Source: Flavobacteriales bacterium UBA5081 (GTDB taxonomy: Bacteria; Bacteroidota; Bacteroidia; Flavobacteriales_E; Vicingaceae). From it: 64,000 bases of DNA. Numbering within the stretch: the stretch's first letter is position 1; every line of letters starts with the position of its first letter. Location of the stretch: the NCBI GenBank assembly GCA_002415785.1, contig DIAJ01000044.1:1-64000 (forward strand). The letters run 5' to 3'. The notes beneath the pieces were generated by a model, which saw nothing but the letters and a program-made list of their open reading frames with translations, was not told where the DNA came from and did not search any database. The position numbers and the translations under genes are program-made. Below, in pieces: positions 8,663 through 16,521 of this stretch.

Positions 8663-11194
8663 GTGCAAAAAAAACAGCTGATTTTATTTTTTCTAACATG
8701 CTTTTACAGCCTTCTTTCTTTAGCTCAAGAGGAGGCAATTGTAGAAGGAAGAATACTAGATGAATTGGGACAAGCTGTTGAAGCTGCTTCAATTTCTATT
8801 TTAGGTGAAAGTGGAGGAACAATAAGCGATAAAGATGGAGAGTATAGCATTAGTATTCCTGCCAATAAGAACGTAATTCTTGTCGTAACACACATTAGTT
8901 ATCAACGTCAACAAAAGCGGCTTTTATTAACGCCCAATGAAGTTCGAAGACTAGTTTTTTCTTTAAAATCCTCTTCAATTGATATCAATGAGGTGGAAGT
9001 TGAAGAGGAGCAAAATCGCGACAGACCGATGGAAACTATTGACCGCAAAAACATTAAATACATCCCTTCACCTTCCGGGAGTTTTGAGGCAGTTGTTAAA
9101 ACACTGCCTGGAGTTTCTTCCAACAACGAACTTACTTCTCAATACAATGTTCGCGGAGGAAATTTTGATGAAAACCTCGTTTATGTGAACGACATTCAAG
9201 TTTACCGGCCTTTCTTGATTCGCAGTGGTAATCAAGAGGGCTTAAGCTTTATCAATCCTGATTTAGTTGACAACATTAATTTTTCAGCCGGAGGTTTTCA
9301 GGCACGCTACGGCGATAAAATGTCCTCTGTATTGGCAGTTGATTACAAAGAACCTGAAAAATTTGCCGGCTCCGTTACCGGTAGTTTATTGGGCGGTTCT
9401 GCTCATATTGAAGGCTCGCCGGGTAACCACCGTTTCACCTACATTGCAGGCATGCGCTACAGAAGTAATCAATACGTTTTAAGCAGCTTAGACACGGATG
9501 GCGACTATCAACCGGTTTTTGCCGATTTCCAAACATATATGACCTATGACATTACTGATGAATGGGAAATCAGTTTCTTGGGAAACTATGCTAGAAATCA
9601 ATATAACTTTATTCCTGAAACACGAGAAACGAACTTTGGAACCATTCAACAAGCATTGCGCTTAACAATCTTTTTCGAAGGTCAAGAAGTGACTGATTTT
9701 GAAACTTATTTCGGGGCAATTACGAACACATTTAAACCCAAACACAACTTAGAACTAAAACTTACCACTTCTGCTTTTCGTTCATTTGAAACAGAAACAT
9801 TTGACATTTTAGGTCAGTACTTTATCGATGAACTTGAGCGCGACCTTAGCAGTAGCAACTTTGGCGATGTGGCTTTTAATCGCGGTGTAGGCTCCTATCT
9901 GAATCACGCACGAAACTACCTTGACGCCACGGTAGCCATGGCTCAACATAGAGGTAAACTCATAAAAGACAATGGAAATTGGGAATGGGGCTTAACTTAT
10001 CAGCATGAGGAAATTAACGATCGATTAAAAGAGTGGGATTTAATTGATTCGGCAGGTTACTCTTTGCCTCAACCACCACAAACACCCGGTCAGAACCCAC
10101 AACGCCCCATTGAACTTGAACTATTTAATAGCCTTAGAGTAGAAAATAGCTTAATCAGCAACCGATTGATGGGCTATTTACAAAGAACTTATCGCTGGAA
10201 AGATAATAGTGAAAATAAGTACACATTTACGGCAGGCTTAAGAGCTAATTATTGGGATTTAAACAATCAAACTGTTCTTAGTCCTCGTGCAAATATTGCA
10301 ATAGAACCAAAGTGGGAAAGAGACTTCCTCTTTCGATTTAGCTCGGGCTTTTATCATCAGCCTGCTTTTTATAGAGAGCTAAGAAACTTTGATGGTCAGC
10401 TGAACAAAGACATAAAAGCACAAGAGTCTATTCACTTTGTTTTGGGTGCAGACTACAACTTTAAAGCTTGGGGAAGACCGTTTAAGTTTGTAGGTGAAGC
10501 ATACTACAAAAAGATGAACAACATTATTCCTTATGAAATTGACAATGTTCGTATTCGCTATTATGCTGAAAACTCCGCTGAAGCTTATGCAGTAGGTGCC
10601 GACTTTAAAGTCAATGGAGAGTTTGTAAAAGGTGTTGATTCCTGGGTAAATATTGGCTTTTTGACCATTCAGGAAGACATTAAAAACGATGCTTATTATG
10701 ACTACTTTAATAGCGATGGCGAAAAAATTGTTCCAGGATTTACCATAAATAATGAGCCAACTGATAGCGTGCTAAATGAACCGGGCTACATTCCACGCCC
10801 TACAGATCAACGCATTAATTTTAGTTTATTTTTTCAGGATTATTTACCCAGTAATCCTAGCTATCAAATGCACATGACCTTTCACTATGGAAGTGGAATG
10901 CCTTTTGGTCCGCCTTCAAGAGAAAGATATAAAGACACCCTAAGCATTCCGCCCTATATTCGCGTTGATTTAGGATTCAGCAAAGAGTTAATTGGAAAAG
11001 ACACCAAATTAAAAGCTAACAGCCCGTTTAGACACTTTGAATCTGTTTGGTTGGGAATTGATATCTTTAACTTATTGCAGCGTAACAATACTTTATCCTA
11101 TTTATGGGTAACCGACGTATCAAATCGTCAATATGCAGTGCCCAACTACTTAACTTCACGACAGCTTAATGTGAGATTAATGATTGAGTTTTAA
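8663..11194 (+). CDS. TonB-dependent outer-membrane receptor with carboxypeptidase-like regulatory domain
   Basis: 843 residues from a GTG start, chosen because only this start keeps the signal peptide (QKKQLILFFLTCFYSLLSLAQ). Residues about 23-110 form a CarboxypepD_reg-like beta domain (VEGRILDELGQAVEAASISI, GEYSISIPAN, VVTHISY). A plug domain follows (YIPSPSGSFEAVVKTLPGVSS, QYNVRGGNFDENLVYVNDI), then a barrel of alternating strands ending in aromatic-rich LNVRLMIEF. Such receptors import ligands through the outer membrane using TonB energy. The substrate is unknown, and no SusD partner lies next to it. The next gene starts 1 bp after the stop. Confidence 0.93.
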   Translation: MQKKQLILFFLTCFYSLLSLAQEEAIVEGRILDELGQAVEAASISILGESGGTISDKDGEYSISIPANKNVILVVTHISYQRQQKRLLLTPNEVRRLVFSLKSSSIDINEVEVEEEQNRDRPMETIDRKNIKYIPSPSGSFEAVVKTLPGVSSNNELTSQYNVRGGNFDENLVYVNDIQVYRPFLIRSGNQEGLSFINPDLVDNINFSAGGFQARYGDKMSSVLAVDYKEPEKFAGSVTGSLLGGSAHIEGSPGNHRFTYIAGMRYRSNQYVLSSLDTDGDYQPVFADFQTYMTYDITDEWEISFLGNYARNQYNFIPETRETNFGTIQQALRLTIFFEGQEVTDFETYFGAITNTFKPKHNLELKLTTSAFRSFETETFDILGQYFIDELERDLSSSNFGDVAFNRGVGSYLNHARNYLDATVAMAQHRGKLIKDNGNWEWGLTYQHEEINDRLKEWDLIDSAGYSLPQPPQTPGQNPQRPIELELFNSLRVENSLISNRLMGYLQRTYRWKDNSENKYTFTAGLRANYWDLNNQTVLSPRANIAIEPKWERDFLFRFSSGFYHQPAFYRELRNFDGQLNKDIKAQESIHFVLGADYNFKAWGRPFKFVGEAYYKKMNNIIPYEIDNVRIRYYAENSAEAYAVGADFKVNGEFVKGVDSWVNIGFLTIQEDIKNDAYYDYFNSDGEKIVPGFTINNEPTDSVLNEPGYIPRPTDQRINFSLFFQDYLPSNPSYQMHMTFHYGSGMPFGPPSRERYKDTLSIPPYIRVDLGFSKELIGKDTKLKANSPFRHFESVWLGIDIFNLLQRNNTLSYLWVTDVSNRQYAVPNYLTSRQLNVRLMIEF

Positions 11195-11195
11195 G

Positions 11196-11654
11196 ATGAA
11201 AAAGAGAAACATTATTTGGTTATTGTTTCTGATTCTACTTTTTATAAGTAGCTACTATCGCGAAGTTTTATTCAGAAGCATTAATGCAATCATTGATGGG
11301 GAAGATTTTTTTTATGCTAAAACCACCGAACTACCTTTTCTCAAAAATTGGACAGCAAGTGAGCTAAATCGTTTGAAGTATATACTAACAATAGGTTTTA
11401 GTGTACTCTTCGTTTTATTAACTACCTTTGGGTTGAAATGGTCTTTTAAAAGCAACTTGGCTTTTCAAATCAGTTTAGGACTTTACGCAATTGTTGTTTT
11501 AGTTGCCGGAATAAGTCTACTAATTGCATTAATTACCAATCAATTTAACGACTTCTATCCTTTTTTAAGAACATTGGTAGGATTAATTCACAACCCACTT
11601 CTTTTTATCATACTAAGTGCAGGCGACAAGGCTATTCAGGTGATTCGGAATTAA
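11196..11654 (+). CDS. Small integral membrane protein, possibly exosortase-associated
   Basis: About 152 residues from the ATG at 11196, 1 bp after the TonB-receptor stop. Four hydrophobic segments are visible (about residues 4-18, 60-80, 90-115, 125-145), with the pattern YYREVLFRSIN near the start and LKYILTIGFSVLFVLLTTFGL later. The REXLF...LKYxLT layout reminds me of the small membrane proteins encoded next to Bacteroidota exosortases (XrtF/XrtX-associated), but no exosortase is in the window and the match is from memory. It could equally be an unrelated small membrane protein. The tight spacing suggests co-expression with the receptor. Confidence 0.5.
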   Translation: MKKRNIIWLLFLILLFISSYYREVLFRSINAIIDGEDFFYAKTTELPFLKNWTASELNRLKYILTIGFSVLFVLLTTFGLKWSFKSNLAFQISLGLYAIVVLVAGISLLIALITNQFNDFYPFLRTLVGLIHNPLLFIILSAGDKAIQVIRN

Positions 11655-11664
11655 AGTTCTAGTT

Positions 11665-11702
11665 GATTAGTTGGTTCGTAGCGCGCTACGAGCCAACTAA
11701 TC
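11665..11702. terminator. Long inverted repeat between convergent genes
   Basis: A 17-bp stem (11665-11681 with 11686-11702, one mismatch) with a 4-base CGCG loop sits between the rightward membrane-protein gene and the leftward M49-like peptidase gene. The position suggests a bidirectional terminator. There is no long T-tract on either side, so it could instead be an RNA-stabilising hairpin. Confidence 0.6.
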
Positions 11703-11729
11703 AACCCACTAGAATCTTAATAAAAAATC

Positions 11730-13394
11730 CTAAAACAACACATCAACACCTTGTTCAAAAACCACATCTACCGGAACACCTTGGTCAGTTAAGCGATCTA
11801 AATCGGATTGTAATTCTTCTTCAATGTTCGCTTTTTCGTTTACCAATTGGCTCACACCTTCATAATCTCCATCGCCTTGGTAGGTTAAGATCAACTCTGA
11901 AAGTGCATTCATGGCATCTTCCATTTTGTTGTAATTAATGGTATAAACTCCTTCTGTACTTCGGCTAATTACTCCGGCATCTTTAAAAAAGTTAAAGCGA
12001 ATCATATTGGCTTTTCCATGTGCTGATGAAGCACCAAAACGAACTGATCGAAAAACACTTGCCATAAAAGTGGTATAGTATTCTTTTAAATCGCCTTCCA
12101 CTTCTCCCATTTTGTGCAATTGGGTAATCATGTAAAGTCCCAAAATATCGGCTTTTCCTTCTTCCAAAGCAGAGGCGTGCTCCTTAAGTGCGCCTCTTAC
12201 TGTACCTTTATCGTTAATGGTATTTTTTATTCCCAGTCCATGTGCCACCTCATGAAACATGGTATTGGCAAAAAAAGCATCAAAAGTGATGTACTTTTGT
12301 TGTTCTTTGTCGATTAAGATTTCAGAAATCGGAAGTAAGATTTTATCAAACTTGGCTCTCATCGCATTTTTTAACTGTGAACGTCGCGTCCCCTTTTCCA
12401 ATTGAACCTTTTCATCATTGGGCAAGTTTACGGCAATTGTTTTACTACCTGCATTACAATCTCCGGCATAATAGATTACATCAAAAGCGGCTAGTTGAGA
12501 ATCGGTACCCGGCTTTTCTGCTTTGTATTTTTCATCTACCGGTAAATTTTTCTGAAGCTCAGGTAGCATTTTCGCATATTTAGATAGTCGCTTGCTCCAC
12601 TCCATATCTTTTACCAAGATATAGGCTTCATGAGCTGCCTTATAACCAAACATCTGATCTTCATAGGTCTCAATCGGTCCGCAAATAATATCAATCTTAT
12701 TTTCAACCATATCCATCCATGCCAAGTCACTCTCGTAATACTCATCGCTTAAAAGAGCATTGGCTCTTAAGTTTAAATACTTTTTAAAGTTTTCGTCCTC
12801 TGCCAGTTCAGCAGCTTTTTTTAATAAGTCGGCAGCTTTTTTTACTTCTTCAGCATAAGCCACACGATAAGGAACCGTTTTTAACATTCCTTCTTCATCG
12901 CGACGAAGCAAGGTGTATAAACTCTTTTTATCCTCTAATTGTGCTACTTCAAACTCTTTTTTGGTCATGTCTTTTGGATAAAAGTTTGCTCCCAATGGTT
13001 TTATTTCTGCACCATCAACAAAAGGTTCATTTGCTGCTAAGCGATCCCAAGGACCATAGTTAATTTCCACAAAACGCTTCAATTTCTCATCTTGAATAGT
13101 ATCTAAAAGTGTACTCTTATCACCATAAGCCTGCTTCCAAAAAATATCGTCCATAATTTTTCCCACTTCTATTAAAATGGGTATCATTTTCTTTTGGTTC
13201 TCACTTAAAGCAGAAAGATCTGCTGTCAACTTTACTTCAACATATTTATTTAAACGCTCATCAATCTCGCTAAAACTATTATCTGCTGCCTCTATAGCCT
13301 CTTTTTTAGATAAGTTCTGTTTCCCCTTCTTTTCTTTTTGGTTACAAGCAAATGCCAATATTGAAACCAAACTAATTAAAATGACTTTTTTCAT
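11730..13394 (-). CDS. M49-like (dipeptidyl peptidase III-related) zinc peptidase, probable lipoprotein
   Basis: 554 residues. The N-terminus (MKKVILISLVSILAFAC) is a signal peptide ending in a lax lipobox, so Cys17 is probably lipidated. A helical N-terminal half leads to the zinc site: HEVAHGLG at 381-388 and a Glu in ALEEGKADILG (411-412), matching the HEXX(X)H and EExxA(D/E) motifs of family M49. Classical DPP III has HEXXXH, while this protein has HEXXH. Homologues in Bacteroidota are often mislabelled dihydrofolate reductase. The likely role is peptide or protein degradation in the envelope; substrate unknown. A promoter-like TATCTTCG lies upstream. Confidence 0.82.
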   Translation of the reverse strand: MKKVILISLVSILAFACNQKEKKGKQNLSKKEAIEAADNSFSEIDERLNKYVEVKLTADLSALSENQKKMIPILIEVGKIMDDIFWKQAYGDKSTLLDTIQDEKLKRFVEINYGPWDRLAANEPFVDGAEIKPLGANFYPKDMTKKEFEVAQLEDKKSLYTLLRRDEEGMLKTVPYRVAYAEEVKKAADLLKKAAELAEDENFKKYLNLRANALLSDEYYESDLAWMDMVENKIDIICGPIETYEDQMFGYKAAHEAYILVKDMEWSKRLSKYAKMLPELQKNLPVDEKYKAEKPGTDSQLAAFDVIYYAGDCNAGSKTIAVNLPNDEKVQLEKGTRRSQLKNAMRAKFDKILLPISEILIDKEQQKYITFDAFFANTMFHEVAHGLGIKNTINDKGTVRGALKEHASALEEGKADILGLYMITQLHKMGEVEGDLKEYYTTFMASVFRSVRFGASSAHGKANMIRFNFFKDAGVISRSTEGVYTINYNKMEDAMNALSELILTYQGDGDYEGVSQLVNEKANIEEELQSDLDRLTDQGVPVDVVFEQGVDVLF

Positions 13395-13421
13395 TTTTCA
13401 ATTTTTTGATTATGAATTTGG

Positions 13422-13429
13422 CGAAGATA
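13422..13429 (-). promoter_or_regulatory. Near-consensus -7-type box (TATCTTCG) for the M49-like gene
   Basis: The minus strand reads TATCTTCG, one change from TAnnTTTG, about 27 bp before the ATG at 13394. No -33 TTTG is evident. Confidence 0.35.
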
Positions 13430-13571
13430 AGGAATGTTGAGAATATAAAATATTTGATTTAAAAAGTCCTTTTCTAGACTATAAAAAACTAATAAAAGTT
13501 AAATAGCTAGAAAATAAAAACTAATTTGAAAATAATCTCGTTAAAGAGAAACAAACCAAAACCTTTATATT

Positions 13572-14366
13572 ATGAAAGCAACAAAATTTTTAAAATCTAT
13601 CGGAATAGTAGTCGCTTTTGTAGCTTTTTCTTCAGCCTGTAAGAGCGATGATGATGATATCAATAATTCCAGCAAACCTGCATATTCAACTTATAAGGTA
13701 AAAATGACCGATGCCCCGGGAAATTTTTCAGAAGTAAATATTGACATAGAGCAAATAAGAGTTCATTCAGATGTTAGTGGATGGGAAGATTTAACAACAA
13801 ATTCAGGCATATACAATCTTTTAGATTTTGCAAATGGAATCGATACATTGATTGCCTACGATTCAATTCCAAGTGGTCGAGTTTCTCAAATTCGATTCAT
13901 ATTAGGGGATAGCAATTCTGTAGTAGTTGATGGAGTTGAGCACCCTCTAACAGTTCCAAGTGGCAGTCAGTCTGGTTTAAAACTTCAAGTTCACCACGAC
14001 TTAATCCCTAACATTACTTATGAAGTTCTTCTTGACTTTGATGCAGCTCAGTCCATTGTTTTAACCGGAAACGGAAGATACATTTTAAAACCGGTAATTA
14101 GAGTAATTACAGAAGGTCTTAATGGAGGAATAAGTGGCGACCTTGATCCTGATGGTGTCTATGCCAATATATATGCTGTTAAAGGAAGTGACACTACAGG
14201 TGCTACTCCCGACTCTTTAGGCATGTTTACGATCAACGGCTTAGAAGCTGACACTTATAATGTATATATCAATCCTCCTGCTCCTTACTTGGCAGACACA
14301 TTTAAAAACATTATCGTTACAAATGGAAGTATAACCGATTTAGGAAATATAATCCTTCAGCAATAA
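13572..14366 (+). CDS. DUF4382 lipoprotein
   Basis: 264 residues. The signal peptide ends FSSACKSDDDD, a lipoprotein signature with the acidic residues after Cys that favour surface export in Bacteroidota. Residues about 35-175 fit DUF4382: YKVKMTDAPGNFSEVNIDIE, IYNLLDFANGIDTLIA, QIRFILGDSNSVVVDG, and YILKPVIRV. The remaining 85 residues look like a carboxypeptidase-regulatory-like beta sandwich (GISGDLDPDGVYANIYAV, GMFTINGLEADTYNVYI). The role is unknown; members are often induced envelope proteins. It stands as a single gene with a strong terminator immediately after it. Confidence 0.85.
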   Translation: MKATKFLKSIGIVVAFVAFSSACKSDDDDINNSSKPAYSTYKVKMTDAPGNFSEVNIDIEQIRVHSDVSGWEDLTTNSGIYNLLDFANGIDTLIAYDSIPSGRVSQIRFILGDSNSVVVDGVEHPLTVPSGSQSGLKLQVHHDLIPNITYEVLLDFDAAQSIVLTGNGRYILKPVIRVITEGLNGGISGDLDPDGVYANIYAVKGSDTTGATPDSLGMFTINGLEADTYNVYINPPAPYLADTFKNIIVTNGSITDLGNIILQQ

Positions 14367-14387
14367 AAAGATAATAAGCAATACTTG

Positions 14388-14416
14388 AAAAAAGCATCCC
14401 TTAGGATGCTTTTTTT
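14388..14416 (+). terminator. Rho-independent terminator after the DUF4382 gene
   Basis: A 12-bp stem (A-rich arm plus AGCATCC with GGATGCT) closes a CTTA loop and runs into seven T residues, 21 bp after the stop codon. This is a textbook intrinsic terminator. Confidence 0.9.
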
Positions 14417-14442
14417 ATTGTAAATTAGTCTACTAATTAAAT

Positions 14443-15237
14443 ATGATGAAAAAGGTATTACTGATAGCAATTGTACTAACACTCATCTCAGCCTGCAAAT
14501 CAAAACAGGACGCTACAAATACATTGGAAGAAATGCAAAGCAGTGAGGAAATCAACTTACCGGATATGCATACAAGCCAAACCTCACTGGATTACCAAGG
14601 TGCTTATTATGGCTTATTGCCTTGTGCAGACTGCATGGGCATTCAATTAAAATTGACCATCAACAACGACAGTACCTACACAACAGAAAGTATATACTTA
14701 GGCAAGTCGAATGAGATTTTTACCAAAGAAGGAAAATACAATTGGGACAAATTCGGTCGTGAGATTATTTGTAGAATCGACAACCAAATAGTAGCTAGAT
14801 ATAAAGTGGAGGAAAACCGCATTGTTCAGTTTGGGCAGCAAGGAAAAATTGATGGAGATACAGAAGCTCGTTATAATTTATATAAAAACCCAAAAGCTAT
14901 TTGGAATAAACTGTGGTTCGCTACTTCAATAAAAGGTAAAAAGATTGAACAAAGTGGAGTAATACCCAACCTCACCTTTTTACCAAATGGCAGAGTTTAC
15001 GGTAGCGGCGGCTGTAATCAGCTTCAAGCTAATTACTCTTTAAATGAAAACCAAAGCATTAAAATTTCAACTGTAAGCTCAACCAAAAGAGCTTGTGGAG
15101 ACATTACGCATTACGACTTTGAATTAAGTGAAGCGATGATGCAAGCTAAAAGTTACGAAGTAGTTGAAAGTCAACTTTACTTAAAAGATTCATCGCAAGA
15201 AATAATTGCTATATTTAAAGCACAAACAATTGATTGA
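14443..15237 (+). CDS. Lipoprotein with NlpE-like N-terminal and META C-terminal domains
   Basis: 264 residues. The lipobox is LISAC (Cys19 from the first Met; a second ATG follows at once). Residues about 50-145 carry the NlpE signature YYGLLPCADCMGIQLKLTI, then DSTYTTESIYLG and YNWDKFGREIIC, the fold linked to copper and envelope-stress sensing in other bacteria. Residues about 155-260 form a META/HslJ domain: LTFLPNGRVYGSGGCNQLQA and TKRACGD. The two domains fused in one lipoprotein are seen in other Bacteroidota. The CxxC in the NlpE part could bind metal or be redox active. It follows the DUF4382 terminator and has its own transcription start by inference. Confidence 0.88.
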   Translation: MMKKVLLIAIVLTLISACKSKQDATNTLEEMQSSEEINLPDMHTSQTSLDYQGAYYGLLPCADCMGIQLKLTINNDSTYTTESIYLGKSNEIFTKEGKYNWDKFGREIICRIDNQIVARYKVEENRIVQFGQQGKIDGDTEARYNLYKNPKAIWNKLWFATSIKGKKIEQSGVIPNLTFLPNGRVYGSGGCNQLQANYSLNENQSIKISTVSSTKRACGDITHYDFELSEAMMQAKSYEVVESQLYLKDSSQEIIAIFKAQTID

Positions 15238-15276
15238 TGAAATCTGTTTAACCACCAAACTCAAAAAACAAATAAG

Positions 15277-15480
15277 ATGAAAGCAAATATGGGTAAAGCC
15301 GATAAGGCAGTTAGAATTATAGCAGCACTTGCTATTGGCATTTTAATTTACACGGAAGTATTTACAGGCACATTAGCTTATGTTTTCCTTGCCATTGCAG
15401 CAGTATTTATACTCACAAGTTTTGTAAGTTTTTGTCCGCTCTATAAGCCATTTGGCATAAGTACTTGTAAAAGAAAATGA
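15277..15480 (+). CDS. DUF2892 (YgaP-like transmembrane domain) protein
   Basis: 67 residues. It begins MGKADKAVRIIAALAIG, the usual opening of DUF2892 proteins, and has two membrane helices (about 14-30 and 35-52), followed by FCPLYKPFGISTCKRK with two Cys residues. In other bacteria this domain is fused to or encoded near rhodanese and sulfur-handling proteins, but no such gene is next to it here. The gene is 39 bp downstream of the NlpE/META gene and may share its transcript. The product is probably in the inner membrane; role unknown. Confidence 0.85.
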   Translation: MKANMGKADKAVRIIAALAIGILIYTEVFTGTLAYVFLAIAAVFILTSFVSFCPLYKPFGISTCKRK

Positions 15481-15825
15481 GTGTTTTGCCTTTTGTTTGA
15501 AGTATAATTACTCAATTAATCTTGTGAATGCAAAACTGCCGTGAAAGAGTTTAGATTTTAGAAGAGTTTCAAATCTAAAATTTCAAATGTCAAATTGTGA
15601 ATTAAGAGTAAAGAACTAAGAATCAGTTTTTAGTACAGACTTATCTTAGATAAGACTCATTTAGACTCGAATCTAATCTGAGGAAATCAACTGAACACCT
15701 ATCTACCGAAAAGACAGGCGTATCATACCTGCTTGCAACAAGCAATAGCGTTTTATCTCTAAGCCCACATTCGTTATCATTTCTGTCAAAAATGCCGCTT
15801 GAAAAAATATGAAACATTGAAACTT

Positions 15826-15841
15826 TCTCGCTGTCTCGAGA
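15826..15841 (+). repeat. TCTCGC hairpin module, copy a
   Basis: TCTCG-CTGT-C-TCGAGA, preceded by ATGAAACATTGAAACTT and followed by TTGCTTCGTTAACC and a degenerate CTTTGAGTCCTTT module. Confidence 0.75.
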
Positions 15842-16105
15842 TTTTTTTTGCTTCGTTAACCATTATATTTTTTGAACTTCTTTGAGTCCTTTTGATTTAC
15901 CTTAAAACTATATATAGTAAGTGATTCAGCGATTTTTATCAACCATCTTGCCTATTACGCCAAATTCTATGATTAAACACCTTCATTACTTTTTAACATT
16001 AAGAAGTGAAGGCAAATTAAGGGTTTCATTAAGGTAAAAAATTACTTTGGTATTTGATATTTAACTAAATCTTAATTATAGATACTTTTAACTGTCTTTA
16101 CTAGC

Positions 16106-16298
16106 TAGAATTTGTTTCTAAAAAACTTAATGACTTCCTTAAACCCTTCATGTTCTTAATGTTTAAAGTTCAGTATTCCATACCTCACTTTTGTCACAGT
16201 TTTTATAAAAAACTCCGCCAAAAGTTACATCAGTTCTGTTCATTCTATCCGGGCACTTACGTACCCGACTATTAGATGTCGCCTTTTCAGGGCTTTTT
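16106..16298 (+). repeat. Core dispersed repeat, copy 1 (about 190 bp)
   Basis: Starts TAGAATTTGTTTCTAAAAAA and ends with two hairpins: CCGGG-loop-CCCG(A) and GCC(T)TTTCAGGGC followed by a T-run. It matches 54672-54857 and 56594-56787 almost base for base through its left half, and has more changes in the middle. The second hairpin has a mismatch in this copy, unlike the other two. Confidence 0.85.
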
Positions 16299-16324
16299 GA
16301 AAAAATGAAATGTGAAATAAACTT

Positions 16325-16340
16325 TCTCGCTGTCTCGAGA
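16325..16340 (+). repeat. TCTCGC hairpin module, copy b
   Basis: TCTCGC-TGTC-TCGAGA directly after the core repeat, followed by GGTTCTTTCTTCGCTAATTA and the CTTTGAGTCCTTTGAGCAA module, the same order as at 54445-54545. Confidence 0.75.
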
Positions 16341-16521
16341 ATTGGTTCTTTCTTCGCTAATTATTATTGAAAACACTAATGCTTTGAGTCCTTTGAGCAA
16401 ACTTGGTGGACTTTGAGGTTAAAAAACAACTTCAAACTTTAAGTACTTTAGGCACTTTTAACTCTCTTACTTCTATCTTCTAAAAGCGTAGCGGTCTTTT
16501 CTCTATTTTCTATATTCCAAA

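Larger units (their letters stand above)
15481..16521. repeat. Gene-free interval made of dispersed repeat modules
   Basis: This gap of about 1 kb lies between convergent genes. It holds two TCTCGC hairpins (15826-15841 and 16325-16340), a 74-bp module at 15962-16035 shared with 54566-54638, the core repeat at 16106-16298, a CTTTGAGTCCTTTGAG module at about 16381-16425, and AACTTTAAGTACTTTAGGCA at about 16435-16457. No open frame looks coding and I see no tRNA. The first 300 bases show no match to other gaps. Confidence 0.85.

Noticed and set aside
15481..16105. tRNA or structured RNA gene in the gap (a GACTCGAATC-like string near 15664)
   Set aside because: No cloverleaf arms could be paired around it.
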